Part shown: one piece after another, positions 1 through 6,423 of the stretch
Position numbering within the stretch: position 1 is the stretch's first letter
Layout of the letters: the number at the start of each line of letters is the position of its first letter
Position numbers and translations under genes: made by a program
DNA from: an uncultured Acidobacteriota bacterium
GTDB lineage: Bacteria; Acidobacteriota; Terriglobia; Terriglobales; Acidobacteriaceae
Length of the DNA: 11,891 nucleotides
Assembly (NCBI GenBank): GCA_903832475.1
Contig: CAILBQ010000511.1
Coordinates: forward strand, 1 to 11,891
Reading direction: 5' to 3'
The notes under the pieces: generated by a model
Databases searched by the model: none
The model's input: the letters and a program-made list of their open reading frames with translations, nothing else
Told to the model about the DNA's origin: nothing

Positions 1-3
1 CTA

Positions 4-25
4 GTGAAGTTGTTCGCAACTTCGC
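4..25 (+). promoter_or_regulatory. Perfect hairpin with UUCG tetraloop upstream of the cold-shock gene
   Basis: Bases 4-12 pair with 17-25 (eight Watson-Crick pairs and one G-U pair) around the loop TTCG at 13-16. UUCG loops closed in this way are known to be unusually stable in RNA. There is no T run after the stem, so it is a poor intrinsic terminator for an upstream gene. It lies 98 bases before the cold-shock start codon and could belong to that gene's leader or to the end of a transcript from outside the window. The structure is seen; the role is inferred. Confidence 0.5.
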
Positions 26-110
26 CCGAGGACCGGTCCAACTCAATTTCGCGCTGCTTGCGCGACGCATTCCTAAAAAAGATTTTTCCCTGGTCTTGTT
101 TCTCAACAAC

Positions 111-116
111 AAGGAG
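111..116 (+). promoter_or_regulatory. Ribosome binding site that fixes the cold-shock start
   Basis: AAGGAG ends 7 bases before GTG at 124. The reading frame stays open upstream to base 4, but that extension has no cold-shock similarity. The site and the usual family length therefore pick GTG 124 as the start. Confidence 0.75.
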
Positions 117-123
117 AGTGGCA

Positions 124-330
124 GTGAAGGAAAAAGGTGTAGTGAAGTGGTTTAACGGCGCGAAGGGATACGGCTTTATACAACGATCTACCGGTGAAGA
201 TGTCTTTGTCCATTTCTCTGCGATCCAGTCAGATGGCTATCGTTCTTTGAATGAAGGCGAGGCGGTTGAATTCGAATTGCAACAAGGCCCCAAAGGCTTA
301 AACGCCATCGAGGTCACGCGCCCTGCCTGA
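124..330 (+). CDS. csp: Cold-shock domain protein (CspA family)
   Basis: Encodes 68 residues, the normal size for a single cold-shock domain that binds single-stranded RNA or DNA in the cytoplasm and melts RNA structure. The N-terminal strand KGVVKWFNGAKGYGFI is diagnostic. RNP1 is KGYGFIQ at residues 14-20 and RNP2 is VFVHF at 27-31, so the aromatic nucleic-acid-binding face is intact. The start is GTG 124, chosen because AAGGAG lies 7 bases upstream and because earlier in-frame residues look unlike any cold-shock protein. It stands alone and converges on queG. The leader holds a UUCG hairpin (4-25) and a second CGCGC/GCGCG stem at 50-64, so control through RNA structure is possible. Whether it is cold-induced cannot be told from sequence. 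Confidence 0.95.
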   Translation: MKEKGVVKWFNGAKGYGFIQRSTGEDVFVHFSAIQSDGYRSLNEGEAVEFELQQGPKGLNAIEVTRPA

Positions 331-384
331 GCGGATCACGAACGAAATGATACTCAAAATTTCTGAAATCTAAGGCCGACAACC

Positions 385-411
385 AGCCGCCGCGGGATTT
401 CTGCGGCGGCT
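385..411. terminator. GC-rich hairpin between csp and queG
   Basis: Nine bases, AGCCGCCGC (385-393), pair perfectly with 403-411 across a 9-base loop. It sits between two convergent genes and overlaps the last bases of the queG stop codon (410-412). Neither strand has a proper T run after the stem, so it is a weak or factor-assisted terminator candidate that may serve both genes, or a 3'-end stabilising stem. Confidence 0.45.
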
Positions 412-1645
412 AAGTCGTCTTGTCGCGGGACGATTGGTTGCCCCGGATCCGGGAGATCGCCCAAAGCGCCGCGTCTGTCGCCCCACGCTGCTGGACGGCT
501 TCGCGACTCTCGTCGCCGCCCTCGGTTGCGGAATGTCCGGTTTCGGCCCAGCGCTCAAGCCAGGGAAGAAACCGCCCCAGCCCGGAGTTGCCCATGGCCA
601 GCGAGATGTTCCGGCGCAATCCGAAAAATCCAGCTCGCCTCACCGGAGACCCGTTGAAAAGCCGCTCGAACTCCGCCACGTCGAGATCCGCCAGCCACTC
701 CAGCGACGGGTTGATCAACTCCTGCCGCGCCCTGAGATCCGTCTCGGCCGCAGGTTGCAGCGGCGCCTTGCGGTTCCACGGGCAGACATCCTGGCAGATA
801 TCGCAGCCGAACACCTGCCTTCCCATTCCTTTTTTCAGGTCGTCATCGATCTCGCCCCGATGTTCGATGGTCAGGTACGAGATGCAGCGCACCGCATCCA
901 TCTGGTAAGGCGCGATCAGCGCGCCGGTAGGGCAGGCCTCGAGACATCGCCGGCAACTCCCGCAGCGATCCGGCACCTCGAGCGGCGCCGGTGTTGCGGG
1001 AACCTCCAACGACGTCACCAGCACCGCCAGGAAATTCCAGGATCCGAGCTTAGGGTGAATCAGGCAGGTATTCTTGCCCGTCCAGCCAACGCCGGCCGCG
1101 TGCGCCAGGGAACGTTCGACCACTGGACCCGTATCCACATACGCCCGGCTTTCAAAGGCGCCAAACGCCGCTTTCAGACCGGACTCGAGCTGGCGAAGAC
1201 GCTTTACCAGGACTTTGTGATAATCGCTGGGCCGCGTCGTCCCGCTCACCCCGCGCTTGCCTGACCATGCGTAGCGCGCGATCCAGCCTGCGCCTTGGTC
1301 GGCCGGCGCCACGGACAACGGCGCCTCGGCATGGTAGCTGGCCAGGCAGACGATGACGGAGCGAGCCCATGGGAACGGCACCTGCACGTTCGACCGCACC
1401 AGTTGGCCCTGCTCGTCACGGCGAGCCAGGTACGCCATGCCGCCGTTTCGTCCCTGCTCAATAAATTCGGAAAAACGCCCGGCAGCCAAGGTCGTCTGCC
1501 TGTGCGGAAGCCCCACCCAGCCCGCTTCCACGAATCCTGCTTCGCTCGCCAGTTGCCGGATCGAGGCTGCGGAGAGTTCCAGACGCTCGGCGGGAACGCC
1601 CTTTTCAGCGTCGGTCGCGGACAAAATGGAACCGGAGAGGGTCAT
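410..1645 (-). CDS. queG: Epoxyqueuosine reductase
   Basis: Encodes 411 residues. QueG reduces epoxyqueuosine to queuosine in the wobble base of tRNAs for Tyr, His, Asp and Asn, using cobalamin and two [4Fe-4S] clusters in the cytoplasm. The family signature DTGPVVER is at residues 171-178; its Asp171 matches the proposed proton donor. The ferredoxin-like cysteines are C228, C231, C234, C238, then C254, and the C281-x2-C284-x3-C288 group followed by PWNRKA, as expected for two clusters. Length is close to the usual 350-400, with a short extra N terminus. The start at ATG 1645 gives the best fit but has no clear ribosome binding site; the open frame continues upstream to 1981 over the STAS gene, which I reject. 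No other queuosine gene is nearby. It is divergent from the STAS gene, 75 bases apart. Confidence 0.95.
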   Translation of the reverse strand: MTLSGSILSATDAEKGVPAERLELSAASIRQLASEAGFVEAGWVGLPHRQTTLAAGRFSEFIEQGRNGGMAYLARRDEQGQLVRSNVQVPFPWARSVIVCLASYHAEAPLSVAPADQGAGWIARYAWSGKRGVSGTTRPSDYHKVLVKRLRQLESGLKAAFGAFESRAYVDTGPVVERSLAHAAGVGWTGKNTCLIHPKLGSWNFLAVLVTSLEVPATPAPLEVPDRCGSCRRCLEACPTGALIAPYQMDAVRCISYLTIEHRGEIDDDLKKGMGRQVFGCDICQDVCPWNRKAPLQPAAETDLRARQELINPSLEWLADLDVAEFERLFNGSPVRRAGFFGLRRNISLAMGNSGLGRFLPWLERWAETGHSATEGGDESREAVQQRGATDAALWAISRIRGNQSSRDKTT

Positions 1646-1720
1646 CTTTGCGTATTCACTACAACGAATGAGAAGTGTGGATTGAGTTTTCAAACCAGCT
1701 TCCCGCTCGGGAGGACTTTT

Positions 1721-2083
1721 ATGACTGTAACGCCTTTTTCTAATCTTGCTTCTGCTGCCCATCCCCTGCCGGCGTTGATCTCCGTGAACAGTGAACTGGT
1801 GCGCGGAACTGAAGCTGAAATTCTTGCCAAACTGTTGCCTCGGGTTCAGGGAGAGTCGGTTGCACTCGACCTGTCCGGCGTGGAACGCATCGACGCCGCA
1901 GGCATCGCTGCGCTGATCACCCTCTATTGCACCGCCGTCGAAGCGGGAACCGACTTTTCCGTCGTCTCGCCCTCGCACCACGTGCTGGAACTGCTTCGCC
2001 TGGTTGGGCTCGAGTCAATCCTGGTCGCCGGCAGCAGCCGCTCGCGCCGCACCCGTCCCTGCCAGGAATGTCCGGCCGCGTAG
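1721..2083 (+). CDS. STAS-domain protein lacking the phosphorylated serine
   Basis: Encodes 120 residues. The core ALDLSGVERIDAAGIAALITL (about residues 48-67) is the STAS signature of anti-sigma-factor antagonists and related small regulators or lipid-transport partners. In SpoIIAA-type antagonists the loop reads D-S-S-G and one Ser is phosphorylated by the partner kinase; here it is D58-A-A-G61, so that site is absent. The C-terminal part holds helices typical of the fold (HHVLELLRLVGLESIL), followed by a basic tail with a CxxC (CQEC). GGGAGGA at 1709-1715 ends 5 bases before ATG 1721. No partner kinase or sigma factor is in the window. It could be a non-phosphorylated antagonist or an MlaB-like protein. 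The fold is confident, the role open. Confidence 0.8.
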   Translation: MTVTPFSNLASAAHPLPALISVNSELVRGTEAEILAKLLPRVQGESVALDLSGVERIDAAGIAALITLYCTAVEAGTDFSVVSPSHHVLELLRLVGLESILVAGSSRSRRTRPCQECPAA

Positions 2084-2121
2084 CACAAGCAGCGTCTTGG
2101 ATCCTTTCCGGGGGCCACTGG

Positions 2122-3267
2122 TCAATCTTGCGAGTAGTAGCCTTCGCGGGTGACGACCTGGTATTTGTCGTCCTTGGCCTTCAGCAAGATCTTGTGAAAA
2201 CCGTCCGAGTCGTCTTTGCTGGCCGGCTTGTCCGGGGTGTATGTCAGCAGGTATTGACCTTTCAGCTCTTCGGCGATCTGGGCGTAGACTTCATCGAAAC
2301 TGTCCTTCTTCTTGGCTTCAAAGGCGATGCCGCCGGTGCGGTGGGCAATCTGTTCCAGAATCTTCTTCCCGTCGACTTTCTGCTCGCCTGATCCGGGTCG
2401 CGGCATTCGACCACCGCCCGGGAAGCGACCGCCTCCCGGATATCCGCCGCCACCCATGCCGCCGCCGCGTCCCATCCCCGGACCCATTCCCGAATTGTCG
2501 CGATCCTCTTCGCCTTTGAAGTACACGGTATAGACCGATACATTGGCCTTTTCCGCGGCATCGACCGCGTCGCTCAGCGTCTCCTTGCTGCCCCGGTCGA
2601 CGCCGTCGGAAAGCACAATGACCGCCTTGCGGCCGGGCTGCTTCATCATCAACTCGTTGGACGCCAGATAGATGGCGTCATAGAGCTGGGTTCCACCGCC
2701 GCGCCGTCGTCCCCCTCCGCGTGCGCCCTTGTCATCCGGGTCGCTCGAACCGGCGCTGTCATTCGAGCCGCCCGTCGACGACGACATCTCATCCAATTCA
2801 TGATGGAGCTTCGGTTTCGACGCAGTGAAGTCCTGAAGCAGCTCCACCTGGTGGTCGAAGTGCAGCAAAAACCCCTTGTCCGCGGGCTGAGTCAGCATCT
2901 GGTCGATGAACTTTCCCGTCGCCGTTCGCTCGGCCGGCAGCGCATTCTGCTGGCTTCGACTGGTATCGACCAGCAGGCCCAGCCGGAACGGCAGATTGGT
3001 GTCATGCGAGAAGCTCTTGATGGTCTGCGGCCGACCATCTTGCTCCAGCACAAAATCTTCCTGCTTTAAGTTGGGTACGATCTGTCCCTTCTTGTCCCGC
3101 ACCGTCACGGGCAGGATCACTTCGCGAGCCTGCACATTCAGCGTGGTGACCGGAGTCGCTTCGTGCGATTCCGCAGGCTGCTGGGCGTTGCCAGCCAGGT
3201 CGCAGACACTTACGAGCAGGCCCATAGCAACCAATGGCATTGAGTTCAAGTACATTTTTTTTAGCAT
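2122..3267 (-). CDS. Exported VWA-domain protein, acidobacterial VWFA-related family
   Basis: Encodes 381 residues. An N-terminal hydrophobic signal (about residues 9-22) is followed by a likely cleavage after GNA (residue 28). Residues 40-90 form the small beta domain usual for this family (VRDKKGQIVPNLKQEDFVL). The VWA domain starts near 94 with LGLLVDTSRS, giving the metal site D101-x-S103-x-S105; T193 in GGGTQLYDAIY and D221 in LSDGVD complete it. Two low-complexity inserts interrupt the domain: a Ser/Asp/Gly/Arg stretch at about 162-192 and a Gly/Met/Pro-rich loop at about 259-293. The C-terminal strands (GQYLLTYTP, YQVVTREGYY) are typical. The family is abundant in Acidobacteriota and its substrates are unknown; metal-dependent protein binding in the envelope is inferred. 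Start ATG 3267 is not backed by a close ribosome binding site; ATG 3255 is an alternative. Confidence 0.88.
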   Translation of the reverse strand: MLKKMYLNSMPLVAMGLLVSVCDLAGNAQQPAESHEATPVTTLNVQAREVILPVTVRDKKGQIVPNLKQEDFVLEQDGRPQTIKSFSHDTNLPFRLGLLVDTSRSQQNALPAERTATGKFIDQMLTQPADKGFLLHFDHQVELLQDFTASKPKLHHELDEMSSSTGGSNDSAGSSDPDDKGARGGGRRRGGGTQLYDAIYLASNELMMKQPGRKAVIVLSDGVDRGSKETLSDAVDAAEKANVSVYTVYFKGEEDRDNSGMGPGMGRGGGMGGGGYPGGGRFPGGGRMPRPGSGEQKVDGKKILEQIAHRTGGIAFEAKKKDSFDEVYAQIAEELKGQYLLTYTPDKPASKDDSDGFHKILLKAKDDKYQVVTREGYYSQD

Positions 3268-3349
3268 TTTAGGTCATCTATCCTGGATTAAAGATGAAGT
3301 CATCGACAGCAGCGAGGCAGCCTGCAAACGGGCCGCACGACTGGGATTA

Positions 3350-3377
3350 GACGGCAGAATCCGTCAGTCGTTGACGG
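3350..3377. repeat. Overlapping short inverted repeats in the 254-base divergent gap
   Basis: GACGG (3350-3354) pairs with CCGTC (3361-3365), and CCGTCA (3361-3366) pairs with TGACGG (3372-3377), so the middle arm is shared by two alternative stems. The gap 3268-3521 separates the divergent VWA and OB-like genes and should hold both promoters, but I could not identify convincing -35/-10 pairs. The repeats could be a regulator site or chance in GC-rich DNA. Confidence 0.3.
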
Positions 3378-3521
3378 TGCCTGACGCCCGAGCCAAATTC
3401 GGAGTGCATTTCCGTTTTGGCACTGTGAAGAAAGAAAGCTGAGAATTCGTGGCCTGAGGCCTTTCCGGGTTTCATCGGCGAGTTCTAGCATGAGTGCAAA
3501 TCACCTTCGTGGAGAAACTTC

Positions 3522-4091
3522 ATGCTGTCGCAGCCCATGCGCCTGCACGCGTCCTCGTGCGCTTTTTTCGTCGTGATTTGCCTTGCTTCTACCTCTTTTA
3601 GTCAAACTTCCGGCCCGGTCGAAACCCCTAAAGTTTCGTCTTCGCACTGTTTTTCGCTTGCCGAAGCTGGGCTTCGCCCCGACGTGGAGCTTTGCGTTTC
3701 CGCTCACGTGTATGACGTCGTTGAACTTCCCGACGGCACCCGCTTTCTGGACGTCTGTCCTCCCAGTCTTCCTGACGCCGAGTGCGGTTTCACGATCGTC
3801 AGCCCGCGTGACGACCGGGCTGAGGTGGGCGATCTGCGCAAGCTGCGCAACCAGGACGTTCGCATCCGCGGGGTGGTCCGAGTGACACACGGACGGATGG
3901 GACTGACGCTCAGCCATGCCCGCCAGCTGAGCGGAGGGCCGGAAAAATTTCGCCCTAACCCTCTGCTTGCGCGGAATTTTGACGCTCAGAGCAATCGCAT
4001 GCCCGTGAGAGACCCCAACCTCGTTCTTTCCGGACGGCACCGAGCCTTCATGAACAACCGAGATCAGGAGCCTACGTCGCAAGCACGCTGA
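3522..4091 (+). CDS. Exported protein with a possible OB-like fold, function unknown
   Basis: Encodes 189 residues. Residues 7-27 form a clear signal peptide (basic start, hydrophobic core, cleavage near SFS/QTS). Residues about 50-137 alternate beta-like segments (LCVSAHVYDVVEL, TRFLDVCP, DVRIRGVVRV, GLTLSHARQL) resembling the pattern of small OB-fold proteins, in particular the run VRIRGVVR then HGRMGLTLSHARQL. Four cysteines remain after cleavage (C43, C58, C79, C88), enough for two disulphides outside the cytoplasm. The last 45 residues are polar and probably disordered. GGAG at 3511-3514 lies 7 bases before ATG 3522, which supports this frame over a 199-residue open frame on the other strand. 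No catalytic motif is seen. It converges on the glycosyltransferase gene with 2 bases between stops. Confidence 0.68.
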   Translation: MLSQPMRLHASSCAFFVVICLASTSFSQTSGPVETPKVSSSHCFSLAEAGLRPDVELCVSAHVYDVVELPDGTRFLDVCPPSLPDAECGFTIVSPRDDRAEVGDLRKLRNQDVRIRGVVRVTHGRMGLTLSHARQLSGGPEKFRPNPLLARNFDAQSNRMPVRDPNLVLSGRHRAFMNNRDQEPTSQAR

Positions 4092-4093
4092 CT

Positions 4094-5317
4094 TCACCAA
4101 AAACTTCCGGAATTCTCCCGTAAATTACTGATGCGGTATAACGTTCCGCGCCACACTATCCCTCCCCGCAGCAGCGCTAGCCCAATCGACCGCAGGTGTG
4201 CGAAGAGAAACAATGCAGCCGCCGGCGGGTACAACAAGAAACAAACCGGGGAGAGCCGCGTGATCCTCTTGCTGACCACGTAAATCCCGAAGACGGCGGC
4301 GTAAAGCACCAATGCTCCTGCACGCGCCCATCCCCCGACCACCAGAGCTACCAGCGGCAACGCAACCTGCAATACCAACCCCCCACATGCTGCCAGAGCC
4401 AGGGGCAGGTTGTAGCGATACAACGCGAAAAGATTCTTTTCCAGGTTGCGCACGACACCCCATGCGCCATCCGACCATCGCACCGATACCAAACCGGGAC
4501 CTACGGCAATTCGTTGACGATAGCGAGCCCGCTTGACCATCCACCCCAGCCTCAGGTCTTCCAGCACTTCCATGCGCAGGGCCGTGAACCCGCCCAGCGA
4601 TTCGTAGGTGCTGCGTCGGATCAGGTTGAAGGCGCCCACGCCGAGAAAATCTCGCGCTCGTGGATCGGCAACCCTCCAAGGTCGCATGGACCATACAGAA
4701 AGCGCGTGAATTGCTCCATGCATTGCCCTTTCTCCGAACGAGTGCGTGATCCAGTCGGGCATCAGGACAAGATGGTCAGCCTCCTCAGACTCGGCAAAGC
4801 GCAGCGCAGTCGCCAAGGCATGCGGCGAGAACAGCACGTCCCCGTCAGTGAAGAGCAGCCAGTTTGTGCGGGCTTTCGCTGCTGCCGTGGCCAGGGCGTG
4901 AGGTTTTCCCAGCCAGCCGGGAGGCAGTACGGCTATATGGAGAATGTCAAGAGTATGCCGAGTGTCCGATCCGCTCCTCGCAAAATCACTCGCGACGTCG
5001 TCCATGATTTGGCCGGTCCGGTCCGTCGAGCGGTCGTTGACGGCGATGATCTGCAGCGCGACCCCGCGCGAATCGAGCAGCGAATGCAGCGTGGCGCCAA
5101 TGGCCGCTTGTTCGTTGCAGGCAGGAACGATCACCGTCAAGTTGGGCAGCGACCTGGACTCTTCCACCAACTCAGGCAGCGCGGCGCCGGCCCCGTCTGT
5201 CAGATCCGGTACGCGAGGAACCCCATAGCGCCACCACACCCATTGCGCCACCCATCCGAGAGCCAACAGCCAAGTCAGTCCGGCAAACACCCCGCTGACA
5301 ACTTGCAAGGAAATCAC
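4094..5317 (-). CDS. Membrane glycosyltransferase, GT2 family (HpnB/CrtQ-like)
   Basis: Encodes 407 residues. One N-terminal membrane segment (about 5-28) precedes a cytoplasmic GT-A domain: NLTVIVPACNEQAAI at 59-73, NDRSTDRT at 94-101, PPGWLGKPHAL at 132-142, the metal-binding DGD at 158-160 in LLFTDGDVLF, and the acidic pair E253-D254 in EVLEDLRLG. Two or three membrane segments follow (about 305-330, 333-349, 358-380). The WLGK motif and the membrane layout are typical of the hopanoid-linked HpnB and carotenoid-linked CrtQ branch, which glycosylate lipids at the inner membrane. No hopanoid or carotenoid gene is present here, so the acceptor is unknown. The start is GTG 5317 with only a weak ribosome binding site. 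The stop lies 2 bases from the stop of the convergent gene. Confidence 0.85.
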   Translation of the reverse strand: MISLQVVSGVFAGLTWLLALGWVAQWVWWRYGVPRVPDLTDGAGAALPELVEESRSLPNLTVIVPACNEQAAIGATLHSLLDSRGVALQIIAVNDRSTDRTGQIMDDVASDFARSGSDTRHTLDILHIAVLPPGWLGKPHALATAAAKARTNWLLFTDGDVLFSPHALATALRFAESEEADHLVLMPDWITHSFGERAMHGAIHALSVWSMRPWRVADPRARDFLGVGAFNLIRRSTYESLGGFTALRMEVLEDLRLGWMVKRARYRQRIAVGPGLVSVRWSDGAWGVVRNLEKNLFALYRYNLPLALAACGGLVLQVALPLVALVVGGWARAGALVLYAAVFGIYVVSKRITRLSPVCFLLYPPAAALFLFAHLRSIGLALLRGGIVWRGTLYRISNLRENSGSFW

Positions 5318-5364
5318 AATTCCAGTATCGCCGGTGGGAGCCAGATCGGCTGCCGGAAAGCAAA

Positions 5365-5379
5365 GACAGTTTTACTGTC
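5365..5379 (-). terminator. Short perfect hairpin between the STN-like gene and the glycosyltransferase
   Basis: GACAGT (5365-5370) and ACTGTC (5374-5379) pair perfectly around 3 bases. Read on the minus strand the stem is followed by TTTGCTTT, giving a weak intrinsic-terminator look just after the STN-like gene. A second small stem, CTCGA/TCGAG at 5421-5433, lies between this and the stop. The 15-base palindrome could equally be an operator for the glycosyltransferase, whose start is 48 bases further on. The rest of the gap 5318-5440 shows nothing else. Confidence 0.35.
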
Positions 5380-5440
5380 CCTGAAATGAGTAGCTTGCGG
5401 ACTCTCTTTTCAAGCAAATCCTCGAATATCGAGTCGCGCG

Positions 5441-6271
5441 TTATGGAACGGGCGAGGAATCAATCTGGTTGTCAGGCGGCAGCGCCGATTGTGGATCAGG
5501 CTGCTGCTGTTGTTGCTGCTGCTGCATCTGTTGTTGACGCTGCTGGAGTTCCTGGATGAGCTGTTGCGGCGTCCTTCCGGATCCTGGCGGCTGTTGCTGC
5601 GGTGGCCCCCCAAAGGGCTGACGCGGCGGCGGGATGGGCTGCTGCTCCGGCTGTTCCTGATCTTCCGGCTGTTCGTCGTCGCCATTGCCGCCAGGCTGCC
5701 CCTGGCCAGCCTGATTTGGAGCAGGACTGGCGCCGTTCCGGGCCTGGGCCGTCAATACCACTTCTCGCGGCGTTCCCGCACCCTGGTCGCCAATCATCAG
5801 GACGTTGTAGCCGGAACCCTCCAGAAGCTTTGCCAGCACATCTCGTGGGTCGGCTGGACCATAGCTACCAAAAATGCGCTGGTCCCCCGTCAGCCCTTCG
5901 ACCTTGACCCCGGTCTGCGAGGAAACGTCGCGAATGATCTGCAACAAACTGGAATTGGTCGCGGCAATCTCGAGCTGGTGCCCGTTCCATCCCACCTTGG
6001 CGGGGACGGCCTGCTCGTTGGCCGGCCATTTCGGCATGGGAGGCGGCTCGGGCACAGGCTGAGCCGCGACTTCCGCTGCCTTGGCTTCCTGCGCCGCCTT
6101 CTTGCTCTTTGCGCTGCGACGGTGCGTGACCGGAGCCTTACGCGAGCCTGTCGTCTGGCTGGGTTTGGTGGTGTTTGCCGAGGTCTGGCCGAGGGCAGCC
6201 GCTCCGCTTGCCGTCAGAACAAGCGCAAACATGGCAACAACCGCGGTCCTGACGCCACCTACAGAATTCAT
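5441..6271 (-). CDS. Exported STN-like (secretin short domain) protein with Q/P-rich tail
   Basis: Encodes 276 residues. Residues 1-26 are a signal peptide with likely cleavage after AAA. A Lys/Ala/Pro-rich linker (about 33-90) leads to one compact domain at about 95-165 (GHQLEIAATNSSLLQIIRDVSSQTGVKVEGL, then DPRDVLAKLLEGSGYNVLMI). This matches the STN/secretin N-domain pattern, the small fold found at the periplasmic end of secretins and TonB-dependent transducers. No secretin barrel or TonB receptor follows; instead residues 178-276 are low complexity, rich in Gln, Pro and acidic residues, with eight Gln in a row at 250-257. Start ATG 6271 is chosen over an upstream frame start at 6316 because GGAG lies 6 bases before it. 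It may be an adaptor for a secretion or pilus complex encoded elsewhere; that is inference. Confidence 0.75.
   Translation of the reverse strand: MNSVGGVRTAVVAMFALVLTASGAAALGQTSANTTKPSQTTGSRKAPVTHRRSAKSKKAAQEAKAAEVAAQPVPEPPPMPKWPANEQAVPAKVGWNGHQLEIAATNSSLLQIIRDVSSQTGVKVEGLTGDQRIFGSYGPADPRDVLAKLLEGSGYNVLMIGDQGAGTPREVVLTAQARNGASPAPNQAGQGQPGGNGDDEQPEDQEQPEQQPIPPPRQPFGGPPQQQPPGSGRTPQQLIQELQQRQQQMQQQQQQQQPDPQSALPPDNQIDSSPVP
5501..5545 (-). repeat. CAG/CAA codon tract encoding polyglutamine
   Basis: The tract mixes CAG and CAA triplets, visible on the plus strand as CTG and TTG, and encodes residues 243-257 of the STN-like protein, nearly all Gln. It is prone to slippage in multiples of three, so tail length may differ between strains without breaking the frame. 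Confidence 0.7.
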
Positions 6272-6277
6272 CAAAGT

Positions 6278-6281
6278 CTCC
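6278..6281 (-). promoter_or_regulatory. Ribosome binding site fixing the STN-like start
   Basis: GGAG on the minus strand ends 6 bases before ATG 6271 and selects it over the upstream in-frame ATG at 6316. Confidence 0.6.
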
Positions 6282-6423
6282 GCCGCAATCCAAAACGTCG
6301 CATCGTACAGCAACAACCCACAGTACGCGCGTGAACGTTACCCACGCACCTTCACTGTACTAGACTACCAACAGTAGGGTTTCGCTCGTCGAACTCTCTG
6401 CAAGTCTTCCCGGAGTGAAACGC

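Noticed and set aside
4..123. In-frame extension of the cold-shock gene to a GTG at base 4
   Set aside because: The extra 40 residues look unlike any cold-shock protein, the hairpin 4-25 lies in them, and AAGGAG at 111-116 marks GTG 124 as the start.
434..1264. 276-residue open frame on the plus strand inside queG
   Set aside because: Arg/Pro-rich translation typical of a GC-rich antisense shadow; queG on the other strand has all its motifs.
1646..1720. Possible promoters between queG and the STAS gene
   Set aside because: TTGAAA on the minus strand and TTGCGT on the plus strand have no acceptable -10 at 16-18 bases.
1646..1981. In-frame extension of queG upstream to 1981
   Set aside because: It runs antisense through the STAS gene, adds residues with no family similarity, and the QueG fold is complete from 1645.
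3501..4100. 199-residue open frame on the minus strand over the OB-like gene
   Set aside because: No signal, no domain and no ribosome binding site, whereas the plus-strand frame has a signal peptide and GGAG at the right distance. The overlap with the glycosyltransferase end also argues against it.
4196..5389. 397-residue open frame on the plus strand over the glycosyltransferase
   Set aside because: Composition is shadow-like and the minus-strand gene has complete GT2 motifs and membrane segments.
5501..5545. Triplet repeat considered as a CRISPR or noncoding satellite
   Set aside because: It is an in-frame Gln tract with no spacers and no repeat units longer than a codon.
6272..6423. Possible sigma-70 promoters in the divergent gap
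   Set aside because: Only poor -10-like words (such as TACTAG near 6358) were seen without a matching -35 at normal spacing, so no promoter is called.
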